A DNA stretch of 36,508 nt from the NCBI GenBank assembly GCA_052326605.1, contig JBKQMB010000071.1, forward strand, positions 1-36,508, read 5' to 3'. Under the pieces are notes generated by a model. That model was not told where the DNA came from and did not search any database. It saw nothing but the letters and a program-made list of their open reading frames with translations. Made by a program: the position numbers and the translations under genes. Origin of the DNA: Bog-756 sp052326605 (GTDB taxonomy: Bacteria; Actinomycetota; Acidimicrobiia; Acidimicrobiales; RAAP-2). Shown here piece after piece: positions 24,750 through 33,694 of the stretch. Positions within the stretch are counted from its first letter, which is position 1. Every line of letters begins with the position of its first letter.

Positions 24750-25529
24750 CTACGTGGGTGTCGGCGCGAATTCCGTGTCCAACTCCAGGAATTGATTCAC
24801 GAGTGCTTCCAATCCCACCGCAAAGAGTGTCCACTCCTGGTCTTCACCGTTGGGACCGGTCGGACGAATCATCAGCTCGATGTTGTCGCTTGTGTGCTGT
24901 CGCAGCGAACACCCTTCCGAGTACGCGATCACGGCCATCGTGAACTGCGCCATGGTCCAGGGCTGGCGAATCTGAAGGCCGAGGAGTTCCATGAAATCGG
25001 TGAAGGCCTCGCTCCAGAACCTGGAGACTGACGCGTAGCCGTCCTTGAGGGCTGCCTTGATGCGCCGCTGCTGATCTGGTGTCGTCGTTGCGGTCGCCAT
25101 GGCAATGACGCTGATCCACAATGACCAGCTCGTCGAGCCGGCGATCGCGGTGCTACTCGCAGCTCCGCCGACCCGACACACCTCCTGGACGGCCCGAGCA
25201 CGGGATTCCGCCGTCGAGAGGTCGAAGCCACCGAATACGACCGCGACGGCCTGGACCGCGCCCTCAGCCTCCTGTCGTCCCTCGTCCTTGGCGATGGCGA
25301 CTAGCACGTCGGCCTGGAAGTCCGCCTGGTTTTCCCACACGCGCCTGATGACCGAGGCATTGGTGAGCCGTACGCCCGTCTTCTCCTCCACCCGCTCGAA
25401 GACCCTCTTGAAAGTGAGGTTGCTGGAACCGGCTTCGAGTCCGTCCTCGAACAAGATCTCGCGCCCCTCTTCCAAGAGCATGGCGCGCAGTTCCTCTCGG
25501 TTCAGCCTCGCCCGGCGCCGTTCAGTCAA
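24750..25529 (-). CDS. TetR-like transcriptional regulator (paralogue 2)
   Basis: A 259-residue protein with a TTG start at 25527-25529, the only in-frame start before homology begins. It parallels the regulator at 11194 along its whole length: REELRAMLLEEGREILFEDG, SSNLTFKRVFERVEEKTG, LTNASVIRRVWENQADFQ and the C-terminal RPTGPNGEDQEWTLFAVG. Differences are spread evenly, as in old duplicates. A 22-bp sequence with a GTCCAC/GTGGAC stem lies 12-33 bases before the start and recurs at 26002; it could be its operator. Ligand and targets are unknown. Confidence 0.8.
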   Translation of the reverse strand: MTERRRARLNREELRAMLLEEGREILFEDGLEAGSSNLTFKRVFERVEEKTGVRLTNASVIRRVWENQADFQADVLVAIAKDEGRQEAEGAVQAVAVVFGGFDLSTAESRARAVQEVCRVGGAASSTAIAGSTSWSLWISVIAMATATTTPDQQRRIKAALKDGYASVSRFWSEAFTDFMELLGLQIRQPWTMAQFTMAVIAYSEGCSLRQHTSDNIELMIRPTGPNGEDQEWTLFAVGLEALVNQFLELDTEFAPTPT

Positions 25530-25540
25530 TGGTCCGCGCT

Positions 25541-25562
25541 CGGTCCACCCGGTCCGTGGACG
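25541..25562. repeat. 22-bp direct repeat, first copy
   Basis: It begins CGGTCCACCCGG and ends CCGTGGACG; the second copy at 26002-26023 is identical over 22 bp. GTCCAC and GTGGAC inside it can pair as a 6-bp stem with a 7-base loop. It lies just upstream of the TetR-like start codon. Confidence 0.7.
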
Positions 25563-25937
25563 ATTTGCCGAAGGGGCTCATGACGCAATCATGTGCCGAT
25601 TTCTCACCGCAGTCGAGATCTTCCCTTCGGTTTTCGGGCCAGTGACCGAGAGCCTCCGCCGGGCCGACCGGCCTCACGGAATGTGCTCGTGAGCTGGTGT
25701 CCGTCGTCTCTCTTGGTGGCCGAGCTCCAGTGTTGCAATTCGGGGTTGCAATTGTGCGTGACCTAGTCCAAGATTGGTCCGACGGGCGGCGGATCCCGAG
25801 CGAGTTTTGCCGGTAACAGAGATTGCCGGTCCCGCTCGAGCGACTGGCTACTGGCGTGGGGTAGCCGTCGATCCAGGTTCAGTTCTTGACGTGCGAGCGG
25901 GGGCCGCCTCGGATTCAGTGGGTGGGAACGCCGGCTC

Positions 25938-25976
25938 GTGCCCTCAACCCTGACAGCTGAGAACCCTGATTCGAGA
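25938..25976. repeat. hairpin repeat unit (single)
   Basis: CCTCAACCCTGACAGCTGAG plus the linker AACCCTGATTCGAG, matching the units at 20948. Confidence 0.55.
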
Positions 25977-26001
25977 CTCACACCCACCAGGCAGTAGTCA
26001 C

Positions 26002-26023
26002 CGGTCCACCCGGTCCGTGGACG
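26002..26023. repeat. 22-bp direct repeat, second copy
   Basis: Identical to 25541-25562 and in the same orientation, 461 bp away. It lies about 90 bp beyond the 3' end of the DUF2510 gene. Confidence 0.7.
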
Positions 26024-26110
26024 GAAGTCCTACCGCCAAGCAGGTTCCGACCAACCACGCCGGCGTCTCGGACCGGTGAGCGCTGCCGGATTCACCCGGT
26101 CGATTGAGGC

Positions 26111-27394
26111 TCAAGCACCTGGGACGAGCTCTTCTTGGGTCTCCATCGCCACGGTTGCGAGCTCGAGGGCTTCTCTCCAAGCTGCCGGCGTATTGGCTGC
26201 ACGCGCCTTTGCAACGATCGCTTCCAAACCCTCTGCCTTGTGCTTCGCGTCGCCTGCTCTCTGCGCCGCGACCCTCGCAACTTCTGCAACTTGCGGTGCC
26301 GCCTGGGCGGTTTGCTCAGCCATCTGCTTCGCGTCGGCTGCCGCCTGCGCCGCGACCTTGGCTGCCTCTTCGGCTTCCTGGACGGCCTGGTCGGTTTGCT
26401 GCACTGTCTGCTTCGCGTCGGCCGCCGCCTGCGCCGCGATCTTGGCTGCCTCTTCGGCTTCCTGGGCGGTCGTGGCGGTTTGCTCAGCTGTCTGCAGCGC
26501 GCTGACTTCCGCCTCCATGGTTCGAGCCAGTTCCGACACGACGACGGCGGCTTGTGCCGCTGCCTGCCAGGCCTCGGGCGTCCCCACTTCCCGCGCCCTT
26601 GCTACGGCCTTTTCTGTCTCTTCGGCCCAATTGCTGGCCACGTCTGCCTCCACATGACTGCCGGGCACTGCACGTGAATCAACCTTGCTGAGCGGGACCC
26701 GCAGGTTACCGCCTTCGCCGCTTTCGGCGATCGAGGAGACGACTTCTGCGTTGCTCTCGTCCTCTTCTCTCGTGGCCTTTGCCCCTGCGACGCCGCGCAT
26801 GGCTGTCCAGGTCTCACCGTTACTGAAAGGCGGCTCTGGCGGACCATGATCGGGGCTGAGGGATGTGACCGTTACCGCTGGTGGAACACCTGGTCCAGGA
26901 CTGAGCTGCTCCGAAGGATGAGGGGGAGTCGCAACACCCTTCTCGTCGCGTCCGGCAATAGCCGGCGATTCGCCCACGAAAGGGGCGGTCTGCGGCAGAC
27001 TTGCCGCTTGGGGATCGGTGAACCATGAATCGTCATTCATCGGAGACCCTTCGACATCGATGGTTGCCATGTCCGGAGTGCTTTCTACCGGCTCATCTAC
27101 CGACGACGAGGTCGGCTCAACTTGCATGGTTTGGCCGGTCAAGTGAAAGCCGTCCCAGTACCGCATCAAACGCGGGTCGGTCGCGTCGGGGTACCAACCG
27201 GCCTCCGAATGATCATGCATTGTGACGGCAGGCAACTGCTGCACGGTCGCCTCATCCGGTCGAGGGTCATTCGGCGACGTATGGTCTGGGCGAGGGTCGT
27301 TTGAGAAGAACTGGGCTACCTCGTCAAGCCCGTCCGGAGCGGCTTCTTCTTCCGCCTTCCTTCTCAACTGACGTGAAGAGGGTCGTAGTGCCAT
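26111..27394 (-). CDS. DUF2510 protein with a long Ala-rich coiled coil
   Basis: About 427 residues from the ATG at 27392-27394 (GTGGAGC before it); the frame is open to 27547, so the start is uncertain. Residues 66-87 are a DUF2510 motif, GWYPDATDPRLMRYWDG, an actinobacterial sequence usually near membrane or secreted domains. The middle is acidic and disordered. Residues from about 285 to 427 form an Ala-, Glu- and Gln-rich coiled coil with an 84-bp (28-residue, four-heptad) internal repeat: AKIAAQAAADAKQTVQQTDQ and AKVAAQAAADAKQMAEQTAQ. No signal peptide or clear membrane helix is visible. Function unknown; a structural or scaffold role is only inference. Confidence 0.75.
   Translation of the reverse strand: MALRPSSRQLRRKAEEEAAPDGLDEVAQFFSNDPRPDHTSPNDPRPDEATVQQLPAVTMHDHSEAGWYPDATDPRLMRYWDGFHLTGQTMQVEPTSSSVDEPVESTPDMATIDVEGSPMNDDSWFTDPQAASLPQTAPFVGESPAIAGRDEKGVATPPHPSEQLSPGPGVPPAVTVTSLSPDHGPPEPPFSNGETWTAMRGVAGAKATREEDESNAEVVSSIAESGEGGNLRVPLSKVDSRAVPGSHVEADVASNWAEETEKAVARAREVGTPEAWQAAAQAAVVVSELARTMEAEVSALQTAEQTATTAQEAEEAAKIAAQAAADAKQTVQQTDQAVQEAEEAAKVAAQAAADAKQMAEQTAQAAPQVAEVARVAAQRAGDAKHKAEGLEAIVAKARAANTPAAWREALELATVAMETQEELVPGA
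26323..26490. repeat. two 84-bp tandem repeats inside the coiled-coil gene
   Basis: TCTGCTTCGCGTCGGC recurs at 26323 and 26407, and the following 50 or so bases (ending CTCTTCGGCTTCCTGG) are nearly identical. The period is a multiple of three and encodes 28 residues, so slippage between copies would keep the reading frame. Confidence 0.75.
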
Positions 27395-27497
27395 GCTCCA
27401 CTCATCGTCACCAGCTCCCGCTTCCTTGAGAGATTTATGAACAGTGGTATCGCGTCCGCCGAGCGGTGGGGATTGAGCACGCAATCCTCGGCGACGA

Positions 27498-28243
27498 TCA
27501 GTCAAGAGGCGTGAGCTCTCCGACTGCCGCATCGCCATTATTCCCACCTCTGTAGAGCTTCGCCATAGAGGCTTCGGAGAAGTACCTCCGCTCGGCCGTC
27601 ACCCACTCGTCGTGGACGTCGAGGAGGACAGCACCGCCGGGTCGGATGACCGAGGCCTCGTTCGGGAAGATGCCCACGACGCGGCACCGTCGCTTCAGTT
27701 CCTTGTTCAACCGCTCGATTGACCGGGTTGGTCGACCAGATCTGTCGTCGGTGCTCGGAGGGGAAGGCCACTTGGTCCAGAAGTCGCTCCCCGGGGCGAG
27801 TCGACCACCTCATCGAGCTCGGAACAAATCCGGGACATCTCCGAGCGGCTGATGCCGGTCGACACCTCGAGGGCGGCTACCAGCTCGACGACCGCCCGGG
27901 TAGGGACGCCGTGCACGTAGGCCTCCACGGCCACGGCATAGAAGGCCTGGTCGATCCGGCGCCGGGACTCGAGGATCGAGGGGAAGGAGCTCCCCTTCTG
28001 GAGCTTGGGGATGGCCAGCTCCTCGTCACCGGCCTTGGTCGAGAGCACCCGGGGACGGTGCCCGATGCGCCCGGTGACCCGGGTGTCGGCGCGCTCGTAG
28101 CGGTCGGCGCCGATCTGGGCGGTGAGCTCGACCTCGATCAGCTCCTGGCGCACCAGGGTGACCGCTCCACGGACAAGGTCGAGTCCTTTGCCGGTTCGGA
28201 ATGCATCGAGCAGCTCGGACAGGACGGACTGATCAAGGGCCAT
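27498..28243 (-). pseudogene. IS256 (mutator)-type transposase lacking its catalytic core
   Basis: The N-terminal part from the ATG at 28241-28243 reads MALDQSVLSELLDAFRTGKG, VRQELIEVELTAQIGADRYER and KGSSFPSILESRRRIDQAFY, typical of IS256-family transposases. It runs to SELDEV at about 27800, then jumps to the C-terminal part AFPSEHRRQIWSTNP. One further frameshift near 27720 is needed to continue as IERLNKELKRRCRVVGIFP and HDEWVTAERRYFS, the normal end of the family. The central region with the DDE residues (about 150 residues) is deleted. The element directly precedes the DUF2510 gene and may have supplied or displaced its upstream region. Confidence 0.8.
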
Positions 28244-28437
28244 CGGTTGTGATCTTCTTTGGTGGGTTCGGCTAGGAACACACCGAGGATCACGCCGATG
28301 GCCCACCTACTGGTGGATTCCTCCACTCACTTCAATGCCCACCACTCAGGGGGACGCACACAACAAGTGGTGCGTTCAGATGCCACGTCGATGGGGGTGT
28401 ATCAGCTCTATGACTGCCTAGATTCCCGCTCAAGGCA

Positions 28438-29280
28438 TTGGCTCCGCTAGCCGATGTCACCAACGTGACCGATCTGACAAGTTCACCTCCAGAAGTGGTC
28501 TCGACCACTCCAGCTCCATATATGGGCCTGGACGGCTCGCCTAGTTTGGCGTTCCAGCCGGCGGTAGACCTCGCCACGGGACGCCTGCTCGGCTTCGAAG
28601 CCCTTCTGCGGTGGCGCGACTCCTCTGGCGAAAACATCCCACCGGACGTCCTCATTCCGCGGGCCGAGGCGCACGGACGCATGAACGCCCTGAATCAGTG
28701 GGTGTTGACCGAAGCCTGCAGGCAGGCCGCCAAGTGGCCTTCGGACTTCCAGCTAGCGGTGAACTGCTCGGTCTTCCAACTCCGCCGGGGAAACGCGGCA
28801 ATGGCGGCCGCTTCCGCCATTGAGCAATCCGGCCTCAACCCTGATCGACTGACGATCGAGGTCACCGAGATCTCCGTGGAGGATGAGGAGGCGGCGGTGG
28901 ACCTCCAGGTCATGACCCGACTGGGCATCCAGCTCACGGTTGATGACGTCGGGTCGGACTGGTCTGTCCTGGAGGATCTGCGCGGCTGCGTCGTCAACAC
29001 GGTAAAGATCGACGGAGCGCTAGTTGCAGGTCTCACAGTCCCCGGTGGACAAAGTCGGGCCATCGTGGAAACGATCGTCAAGCTGAGTTACTCCCTCGGC
29101 CTCTGCACGGTGGCCGAGGCAGTCGAGACTGCCGAGCAGGTGGCCATTCTGCGCGAACTGGGAGTCGAAGCTGCCCAGGGCTACTTCTTCTCCCCGCCCC
29201 TGACCGCCAACGATGCCTTTGCGTTGGCGTCCATGAGCCCACACCCGGGCTTCGCCCTGTCCGGTCCGAAGGTGCACTGA
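28438..29280 (+). CDS. EAL-domain protein (cyclic-di-GMP phosphodiesterase-like)
   Basis: 280 residues from a TTG at 28438; an ATG at 28522 (MGLDGSPSLAFQPAVDL) is an alternative with little upstream sequence before the domain. Landmarks are FEALLRW (EAL), NCSVFQL (Asn), IEVTEI (Glu), VDDVGSDWS, VKID (Lys), AEAVET and AQGYFF. Active EAL proteins have DDFGTG and AEGVE; here these are DDVGSD and AEAVE, so activity may be reduced or regulatory although the Asp pair, Lys and Glu persist. It is a soluble single-domain protein. It lies about 400 bp before a membrane GGDEF-EAL gene on the same strand. It might bind or degrade cyclic-di-GMP. Confidence 0.85.
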   Translation: MAPLADVTNVTDLTSSPPEVVSTTPAPYMGLDGSPSLAFQPAVDLATGRLLGFEALLRWRDSSGENIPPDVLIPRAEAHGRMNALNQWVLTEACRQAAKWPSDFQLAVNCSVFQLRRGNAAMAAASAIEQSGLNPDRLTIEVTEISVEDEEAAVDLQVMTRLGIQLTVDDVGSDWSVLEDLRGCVVNTVKIDGALVAGLTVPGGQSRAIVETIVKLSYSLGLCTVAEAVETAEQVAILRELGVEAAQGYFFSPPLTANDAFALASMSPHPGFALSGPKVH

Positions 29281-29673
29281 CTCTGGGCTGATCAGCTCAA
29301 GCAGACTCGCACTTCGCACTTCGGACAGGCATATCAGGTAGACCGGGGATACCGACGCTTCACCTGTAATCGGATCAGACGGACCAGTGCTCCAACGCCA
29401 CGAATGTCGAATCCAGGGTCTCCTGGCGAATGCCGGATCAGCTGAGCAGGACCCTTGTCGGCGATCCAACATATGGCTCGAATCCCGTTCAGCCGGTATG
29501 TCGAACCTTGGTCACGCAATCGGACAGGGTCCTCGTCCTATTGCGCGCGCGTTGAGCGGTTCGAGGACCTCTGTTCGGGAGCCTCGGCGATCTCGGCCAA
29601 CGGCACCCCGTCCATCCTCGGCAGCACCTAGCTTCTTGACTCTCCACCCAGAACCCCGGTCCCGACAATCAAG
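29281..29673. other. gap between the two cyclic-di-GMP genes
   Basis: No coding frame of its own is credible. No obvious promoter, hairpin or repeat was recognised, although the promoter of the downstream gene should lie here. Confidence 0.4.
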
Positions 29674-31677
29674 GTGCCGTTCCAAACTGTCGATGGTGTC
29701 AGGGTGGGCGTTGGCGGCAATAAGCTCAATGACGAGGTTCGATTGGCCTGTCTTGATCAGGTCAATCGTGCAACGCGCCGGTCAGGCTTTACCGCTCCCG
29801 TAGCAGCGGTGTTGCTGTTCATCGCATTTGGACACTCCGTTTCGATGCCGAGAATGATCGCTTGGGTAGCGACCGTGATGGCCGCCACTGTGGTTTCCGA
29901 GTGGTTCGCATCGTTGTACTTGAAGCGGCGACGCCGCGGGACTCCCGTGGGTCAGTGGATGATTGGGCCGGTGACGGCGGGATTGAGTGGCTTTGCCTGG
30001 GCTTCACTCCCACTCTTCGTGTTCCCGCCGGCAGGCCGGTATGAACTTTGGGCGCTGTACCTCATCTTCACTTGCGCAATTTCGGCAACGAACGTTGTCG
30101 TATCCGCAAGCCGCCGTTCATACTTCGTCCCGTTCCAACTCGCTCTAATTCTGCCCGTCGAACTGATGTGCCTCTTGGCTCATGATCGCTCCTCGCACAT
30201 CTTGGGACTGGCGATGCTGCTCTACTTTGTCGTCATGTTCGTTTTGCATCACGAAGTGCAAACGGTCGTGGTGAGCGAACTCTGTCTTCGGAGGCGGAAC
30301 GCTGACGCCAACACGCAGCTCCACACTCTGAACGCCCAACTAGGTGGGATCGCTCTCCGAGACGACGTCACCGGATCGGCGAATCGGGTGGCATTCGTCG
30401 ACGCCCTGGGACAAGTTGCTGCGGAAGTCCAGGGAAGTGACACCAACGTCGGAGTTGTGTTTCTTGACCTCGACGGGCTCAAGGGCCTGAACGATACGTT
30501 GGGCCGCGACCAGAGAGATGATCTCCTGGTGCATGTGGCCGACCGCATTCGGGGGGTGCTGCGCAGTGGTGACTTGCTGGCCCGACTGGATGGAGATGAG
30601 TTCACGGTGCTGCTCCGCGGCCTCCACGAGGCCGGAGAGGCCGTCCGGGCAGCGCAACGCATTCACCAGGTCTTTGAGTCGCCTTTCGTACTCTCCGGTC
30701 GGCGCATTCCGGTCTCCGCCAGTATCGGGGTGACAGTCAGCAGTGGCGCCGATGAAGGCCCGGAACACCTCCTTCGCCAGGCCGACACGGCCAGGTATCT
30801 GACCAAGGAGAGTGGCCGGAGTCGAGTCGAACTATACGTTCCGGCCCTGCAGCAAGCCTCTCGTCGGCGTGTCGACCACGAAGTGGCCCTGCGCGAAGCC
30901 CTCGTCAACGGCCAGATCATCGCCCACTTCCAACCGCAGGTCGATCTGAAGACAGGGTGCATCGTCGGAGCCGAAGCTTTGGCGCGTTGGAATCACCCTC
31001 AGCTCGGCATGCTGATTGCCGCTGAGTTCATGCCCCTAGCGGAAGAGTCTGACCTGGTGCTCGAAATCGACGCCGTGGTCCGTCGCAGTGCCATAGAAGC
31101 CCGGGTGTCGCTCACTCACACGGGATGCAGCCCGGATTTTCGCATCTGGTGCAATGTCTCAGCGCGCCAATTCACGACGACCGACCCTTTCACCGATCTC
31201 ATGGATGAACTGTGGCGAGCTGGCTGTGATCCGTCCGGCATCGGCATCGAGCTGACCGAATCAGCAGTGTTGACCGATGTCACCGCAGCCACTCGTCATC
31301 TTGAGGGTGTTCGTCGTTCGAACATCCGAGTTGCCCTGGATGATTTCGGAACTGGCCACTCTTCACTCGCGCTCCTCAGGTCGATCCCAGTTGACGAATT
31401 GAAAGTGGACAAGAGCTTCGTCTCTGGCATCGGCACCGACATCTGCGACACCGCGATCATCCGTGCAACGACCGCTCTCGGAAGGGACCTCGGACTGCGT
31501 GTCGTGGCAGAAGGCGTTGAGACTCTGGCGCAGGCCGGACATCTTGGGAACCTCCATTGCCACCGCGCCCAGGGTTACCTTTGGTCGGACGCCGTGCCTC
31601 TTGGAAAGCTCCATACGCTCGTGAAGCGGACATATCCCGTTAGAAGTGCCCTTGATCAGATATCCCTAAGAGTTTGA
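29674..31677 (+). CDS. membrane GGDEF-EAL protein (cyclic-di-GMP turnover)
   Basis: 667 residues from a GTG at 29674 with no clear ribosome site. About six hydrophobic segments lie between residues 38 and 195, forming a membrane sensor part. The GGDEF domain follows (ALRDDVTGSANR at its start); the signature is DGDEF at 306-310 and the inhibitory RxxD site (RSGD, 297-300) is five residues before it, as in feedback-inhibited cyclases. The EAL domain has EAL at 434-436, NVS, ELTES, DDFGTGHSS, KVDKSF, AEGVET and AQGYLW, the full catalytic set. It probably makes or degrades cyclic-di-GMP at the membrane. The first Gly of GGDEF is Asp, which may lower cyclase activity. Confidence 0.92.
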   Translation: MPFQTVDGVRVGVGGNKLNDEVRLACLDQVNRATRRSGFTAPVAAVLLFIAFGHSVSMPRMIAWVATVMAATVVSEWFASLYLKRRRRGTPVGQWMIGPVTAGLSGFAWASLPLFVFPPAGRYELWALYLIFTCAISATNVVVSASRRSYFVPFQLALILPVELMCLLAHDRSSHILGLAMLLYFVVMFVLHHEVQTVVVSELCLRRRNADANTQLHTLNAQLGGIALRDDVTGSANRVAFVDALGQVAAEVQGSDTNVGVVFLDLDGLKGLNDTLGRDQRDDLLVHVADRIRGVLRSGDLLARLDGDEFTVLLRGLHEAGEAVRAAQRIHQVFESPFVLSGRRIPVSASIGVTVSSGADEGPEHLLRQADTARYLTKESGRSRVELYVPALQQASRRRVDHEVALREALVNGQIIAHFQPQVDLKTGCIVGAEALARWNHPQLGMLIAAEFMPLAEESDLVLEIDAVVRRSAIEARVSLTHTGCSPDFRIWCNVSARQFTTTDPFTDLMDELWRAGCDPSGIGIELTESAVLTDVTAATRHLEGVRRSNIRVALDDFGTGHSSLALLRSIPVDELKVDKSFVSGIGTDICDTAIIRATTALGRDLGLRVVAEGVETLAQAGHLGNLHCHRAQGYLWSDAVPLGKLHTLVKRTYPVRSALDQISLRV

Positions 31678-31698
31678 ACCAAGTCGACGGACCCTACC

Positions 31699-31746
31699 GG
31701 GGTGCCGAGAGTCCCTTCTGCATCTTGGACCTGGGCTTTCGCGAAA
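31699..31746 (+). repeat. possible solo left end of the resident IS
   Basis: GGGGTGCCGAGAGTCCC, then GGGCTTTCGCG, follow the order and spacing of the left end of IS copy 1 (GGGTGCCGAGAACCTC, then GGACTTTCGTG). No transposase sequence follows. Confidence 0.3.
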
Positions 31747-31959
31747 CCATTGTCCTGCGCCGGGACCCGAACAGCGCCTGGTCGCTGTTCCGCCGGCCCG
31801 TCCCGTAGGCCGATGGGTCGTCTCATGCCGGCGTAAACGCTGAAGGTCCGGTCAGCCCCCATTTCGGCGGCTTCGCCACCCTCAGCAACCGCTGGTACAC
31901 CGACAGGCAACGTTTGCCTGGTTCGGTCTTGACGACGCATCATGTGGGTCGGTGGCACG

Positions 31960-33168
31960 ATGACACATCTGTTCTTGAAGGACGAACTGCTCGACGCTCA
32001 GCTCCTGCGCACGGTCGGGACCGCGCCCTACGGCGGGGCCGACCTGGGTGAATGCCTTGCGACCGCGGCACGGGTCGATGGGACGAACCTGACGAGCTGG
32101 CATGACGCGTGGGTCTCGACGGCGGAGCGGGTGTGCGCTCTGGCAGAGACCGAACTGGCTGCCGGTCGGTTAGAGACCGCGAGAGGCGCCTTCTTCCGAG
32201 CCTCGAACTACTTCCGCACCGCTGGCGTGATGCTCATGGGCGCGCCCTTTGACGAGCGGCTGCGGGTCAGTAACGCGCGCCAGACGGAGGTGTTCCAGAG
32301 GAGCGCGGCGTTGCTCGCGCAGCCGCCGGAGATCCTCGCCATTCCGTATGCGGGCACCACCTTGCCCGGTTATCACTTCCGCGTCGATGGCGACGAACGT
32401 CCTCGGCCCACCGTCGTGCTGGTCGGGGGGTACGACGGGACGTCGGAGGAGTTGTACTTCCTGAACGGCCGGGCGGCGCTCGACCGTGGCTACAACGTGC
32501 TCGCGTTCGACGGTCCGGGGCAAGGAGCTGCGCTTCTGCAGCAGCAACTGGTGCTGCGGCCGGATTTCGAGACAGTCGTCGCCGCGGTCGTCGACTTCCT
32601 CGCCGGACGCTCCGACACCGACGTGCAGAGAGTCGCTCTCATCGGCCTGAGCCTCGGCGCGCACCTGGCCCCCAGGGCCGTGAGCGGCGAGCGTCGGGTC
32701 GCGGCGTGCATCGCCGACTGCGGCTCCTACGACCTGTTCGAGTCTGCCCTCGAGCGCATCCCAGGACCGCTGGCGTCCGGCCTGCGCGAAGACAAAGAGA
32801 TCTCGTTGCACGTGCTGCGACGGATCATGCAGGTTCTGGCAGCCAAGCCGACGGCGGGCTGGGTGCTCAGACGAGGACAACTCGTACACGGCGTTGACGA
32901 CCCGATCCAGTACCTGCTCGCCTTACGCGACTACTCCCTGAAGGGTCGCGCCGAGATGATCACGTGCCCCACCTTTGTGTGCAACGCCGAAGGGGACGAC
33001 ATCAGCACATCAGCACCTCGCCTCTTCGACACACTGACGGCCGAGAAGGAGTACGTCCTGTTCAGAGCGGTCGACGGTGCCGGCGACCACTGCGAGGCCG
33101 GCGCCCGCACCCTCTACCACGCCCTGTCCTTCGGATGGCTCGATCGTGTGCTCCAGCCCGACGCGTGA
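31960..33168 (+). CDS. alpha/beta hydrolase of the FrsA/dienelactone-hydrolase-like group
   Basis: 402 residues from the ATG at 31960 (GGTGG before it); an ATG at 31942 is also possible. The first 130 residues are a helical cap-like part with YFRTAGVMLMGAP, followed by the hydrolase core: TVVLVGGYDG, the FDGPGQGAAL loop (183-192), the nucleophile GLSLG (Ser231) and a late GDHCEAG with the probable catalytic His. This arrangement, cap before core and FDGPGQG, is typical of the hydrolases that include 2,6-dihydroxypseudooxynicotine hydrolase and related C-C or ester-cleaving enzymes. It is cytoplasmic and stands alone. Substrate unknown. Confidence 0.85.
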   Translation: MTHLFLKDELLDAQLLRTVGTAPYGGADLGECLATAARVDGTNLTSWHDAWVSTAERVCALAETELAAGRLETARGAFFRASNYFRTAGVMLMGAPFDERLRVSNARQTEVFQRSAALLAQPPEILAIPYAGTTLPGYHFRVDGDERPRPTVVLVGGYDGTSEELYFLNGRAALDRGYNVLAFDGPGQGAALLQQQLVLRPDFETVVAAVVDFLAGRSDTDVQRVALIGLSLGAHLAPRAVSGERRVAACIADCGSYDLFESALERIPGPLASGLREDKEISLHVLRRIMQVLAAKPTAGWVLRRGQLVHGVDDPIQYLLALRDYSLKGRAEMITCPTFVCNAEGDDISTSAPRLFDTLTAEKEYVLFRAVDGAGDHCEAGARTLYHALSFGWLDRVLQPDA

Positions 33169-33694
33169 GAGCGTTCCCCGCTTGCTACAGCTTGCACGCA
33201 AACGTTGCGTGACACGGCACTGGCACTGGACGCACGGAGACTCTGCCCAAGCCGCCGCGCTGAACGTCCAGGTGAGTGCCAAGTTCTTCTCCCTCCGCAG
33301 CGACCTCCTGTAGGAGCGGATGCCTGCTCAGCGCCGTGTGCCAGGCGGCACGAAAAGGTTCGGGCGCGTTTCGCTCAGGCGCAAGACGCGCTGGCCCGCG
33401 GGGACGGAACCGGGCTCCCATGACGCCCGCATCCCACTCAAGTCCGAAGTGCTGGGAATGCCTAAGACTTCCGATGCAGCCCGCGGAGATTCAGATTCCA
33501 CGTCCCGAGTCATGCAAACTGGGGATATCATGCGTCGCAGGGCTCTGCAGTTGAGAAGACTGACTCGGGATCTCAGCCTTCACAGCTGAGACTGGAAGTT
33601 CGGACCTCGGTCATCAAGGCCGATAACGATGGCACCGAGTCTCAGCCATGGTGGTAGGGGACCCGAACTGGCGCCTACCTTCACCGCCCACGCC
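33169..33694. other. intergenic region with a hairpin repeat array
   Basis: It lies between the convergent hydrolase and propeller genes. Short frames on both strands show no family features. The last 120 bases hold three to four hairpin repeat units. Confidence 0.45.
33545..33650. repeat. tandem hairpin repeat array (three to four units)
   Basis: Units: CAGTTGAGAAGACTGACTCG, GATCTCAGCCTTCACAGCTG, CCTCGGTCATCAAGGCCGAT and GTCTCAGCC. The best stem is CTCAGC/GCTGAG with a 7-base loop; the linker after it (ACTGGAAGTTCGG) parallels the other loci. The period is about 36 bp. Confidence 0.6.

Larger units (their letters stand above)
25530..26110. other. long intergenic region with repeats, no gene seen
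   Basis: It holds a 22-bp direct repeat at both ends (25541 and 26002) and one hairpin repeat unit at 25938. A plus-strand frame antisense to the TetR-like gene is a shadow. No other coding signal is seen. Confidence 0.5.
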
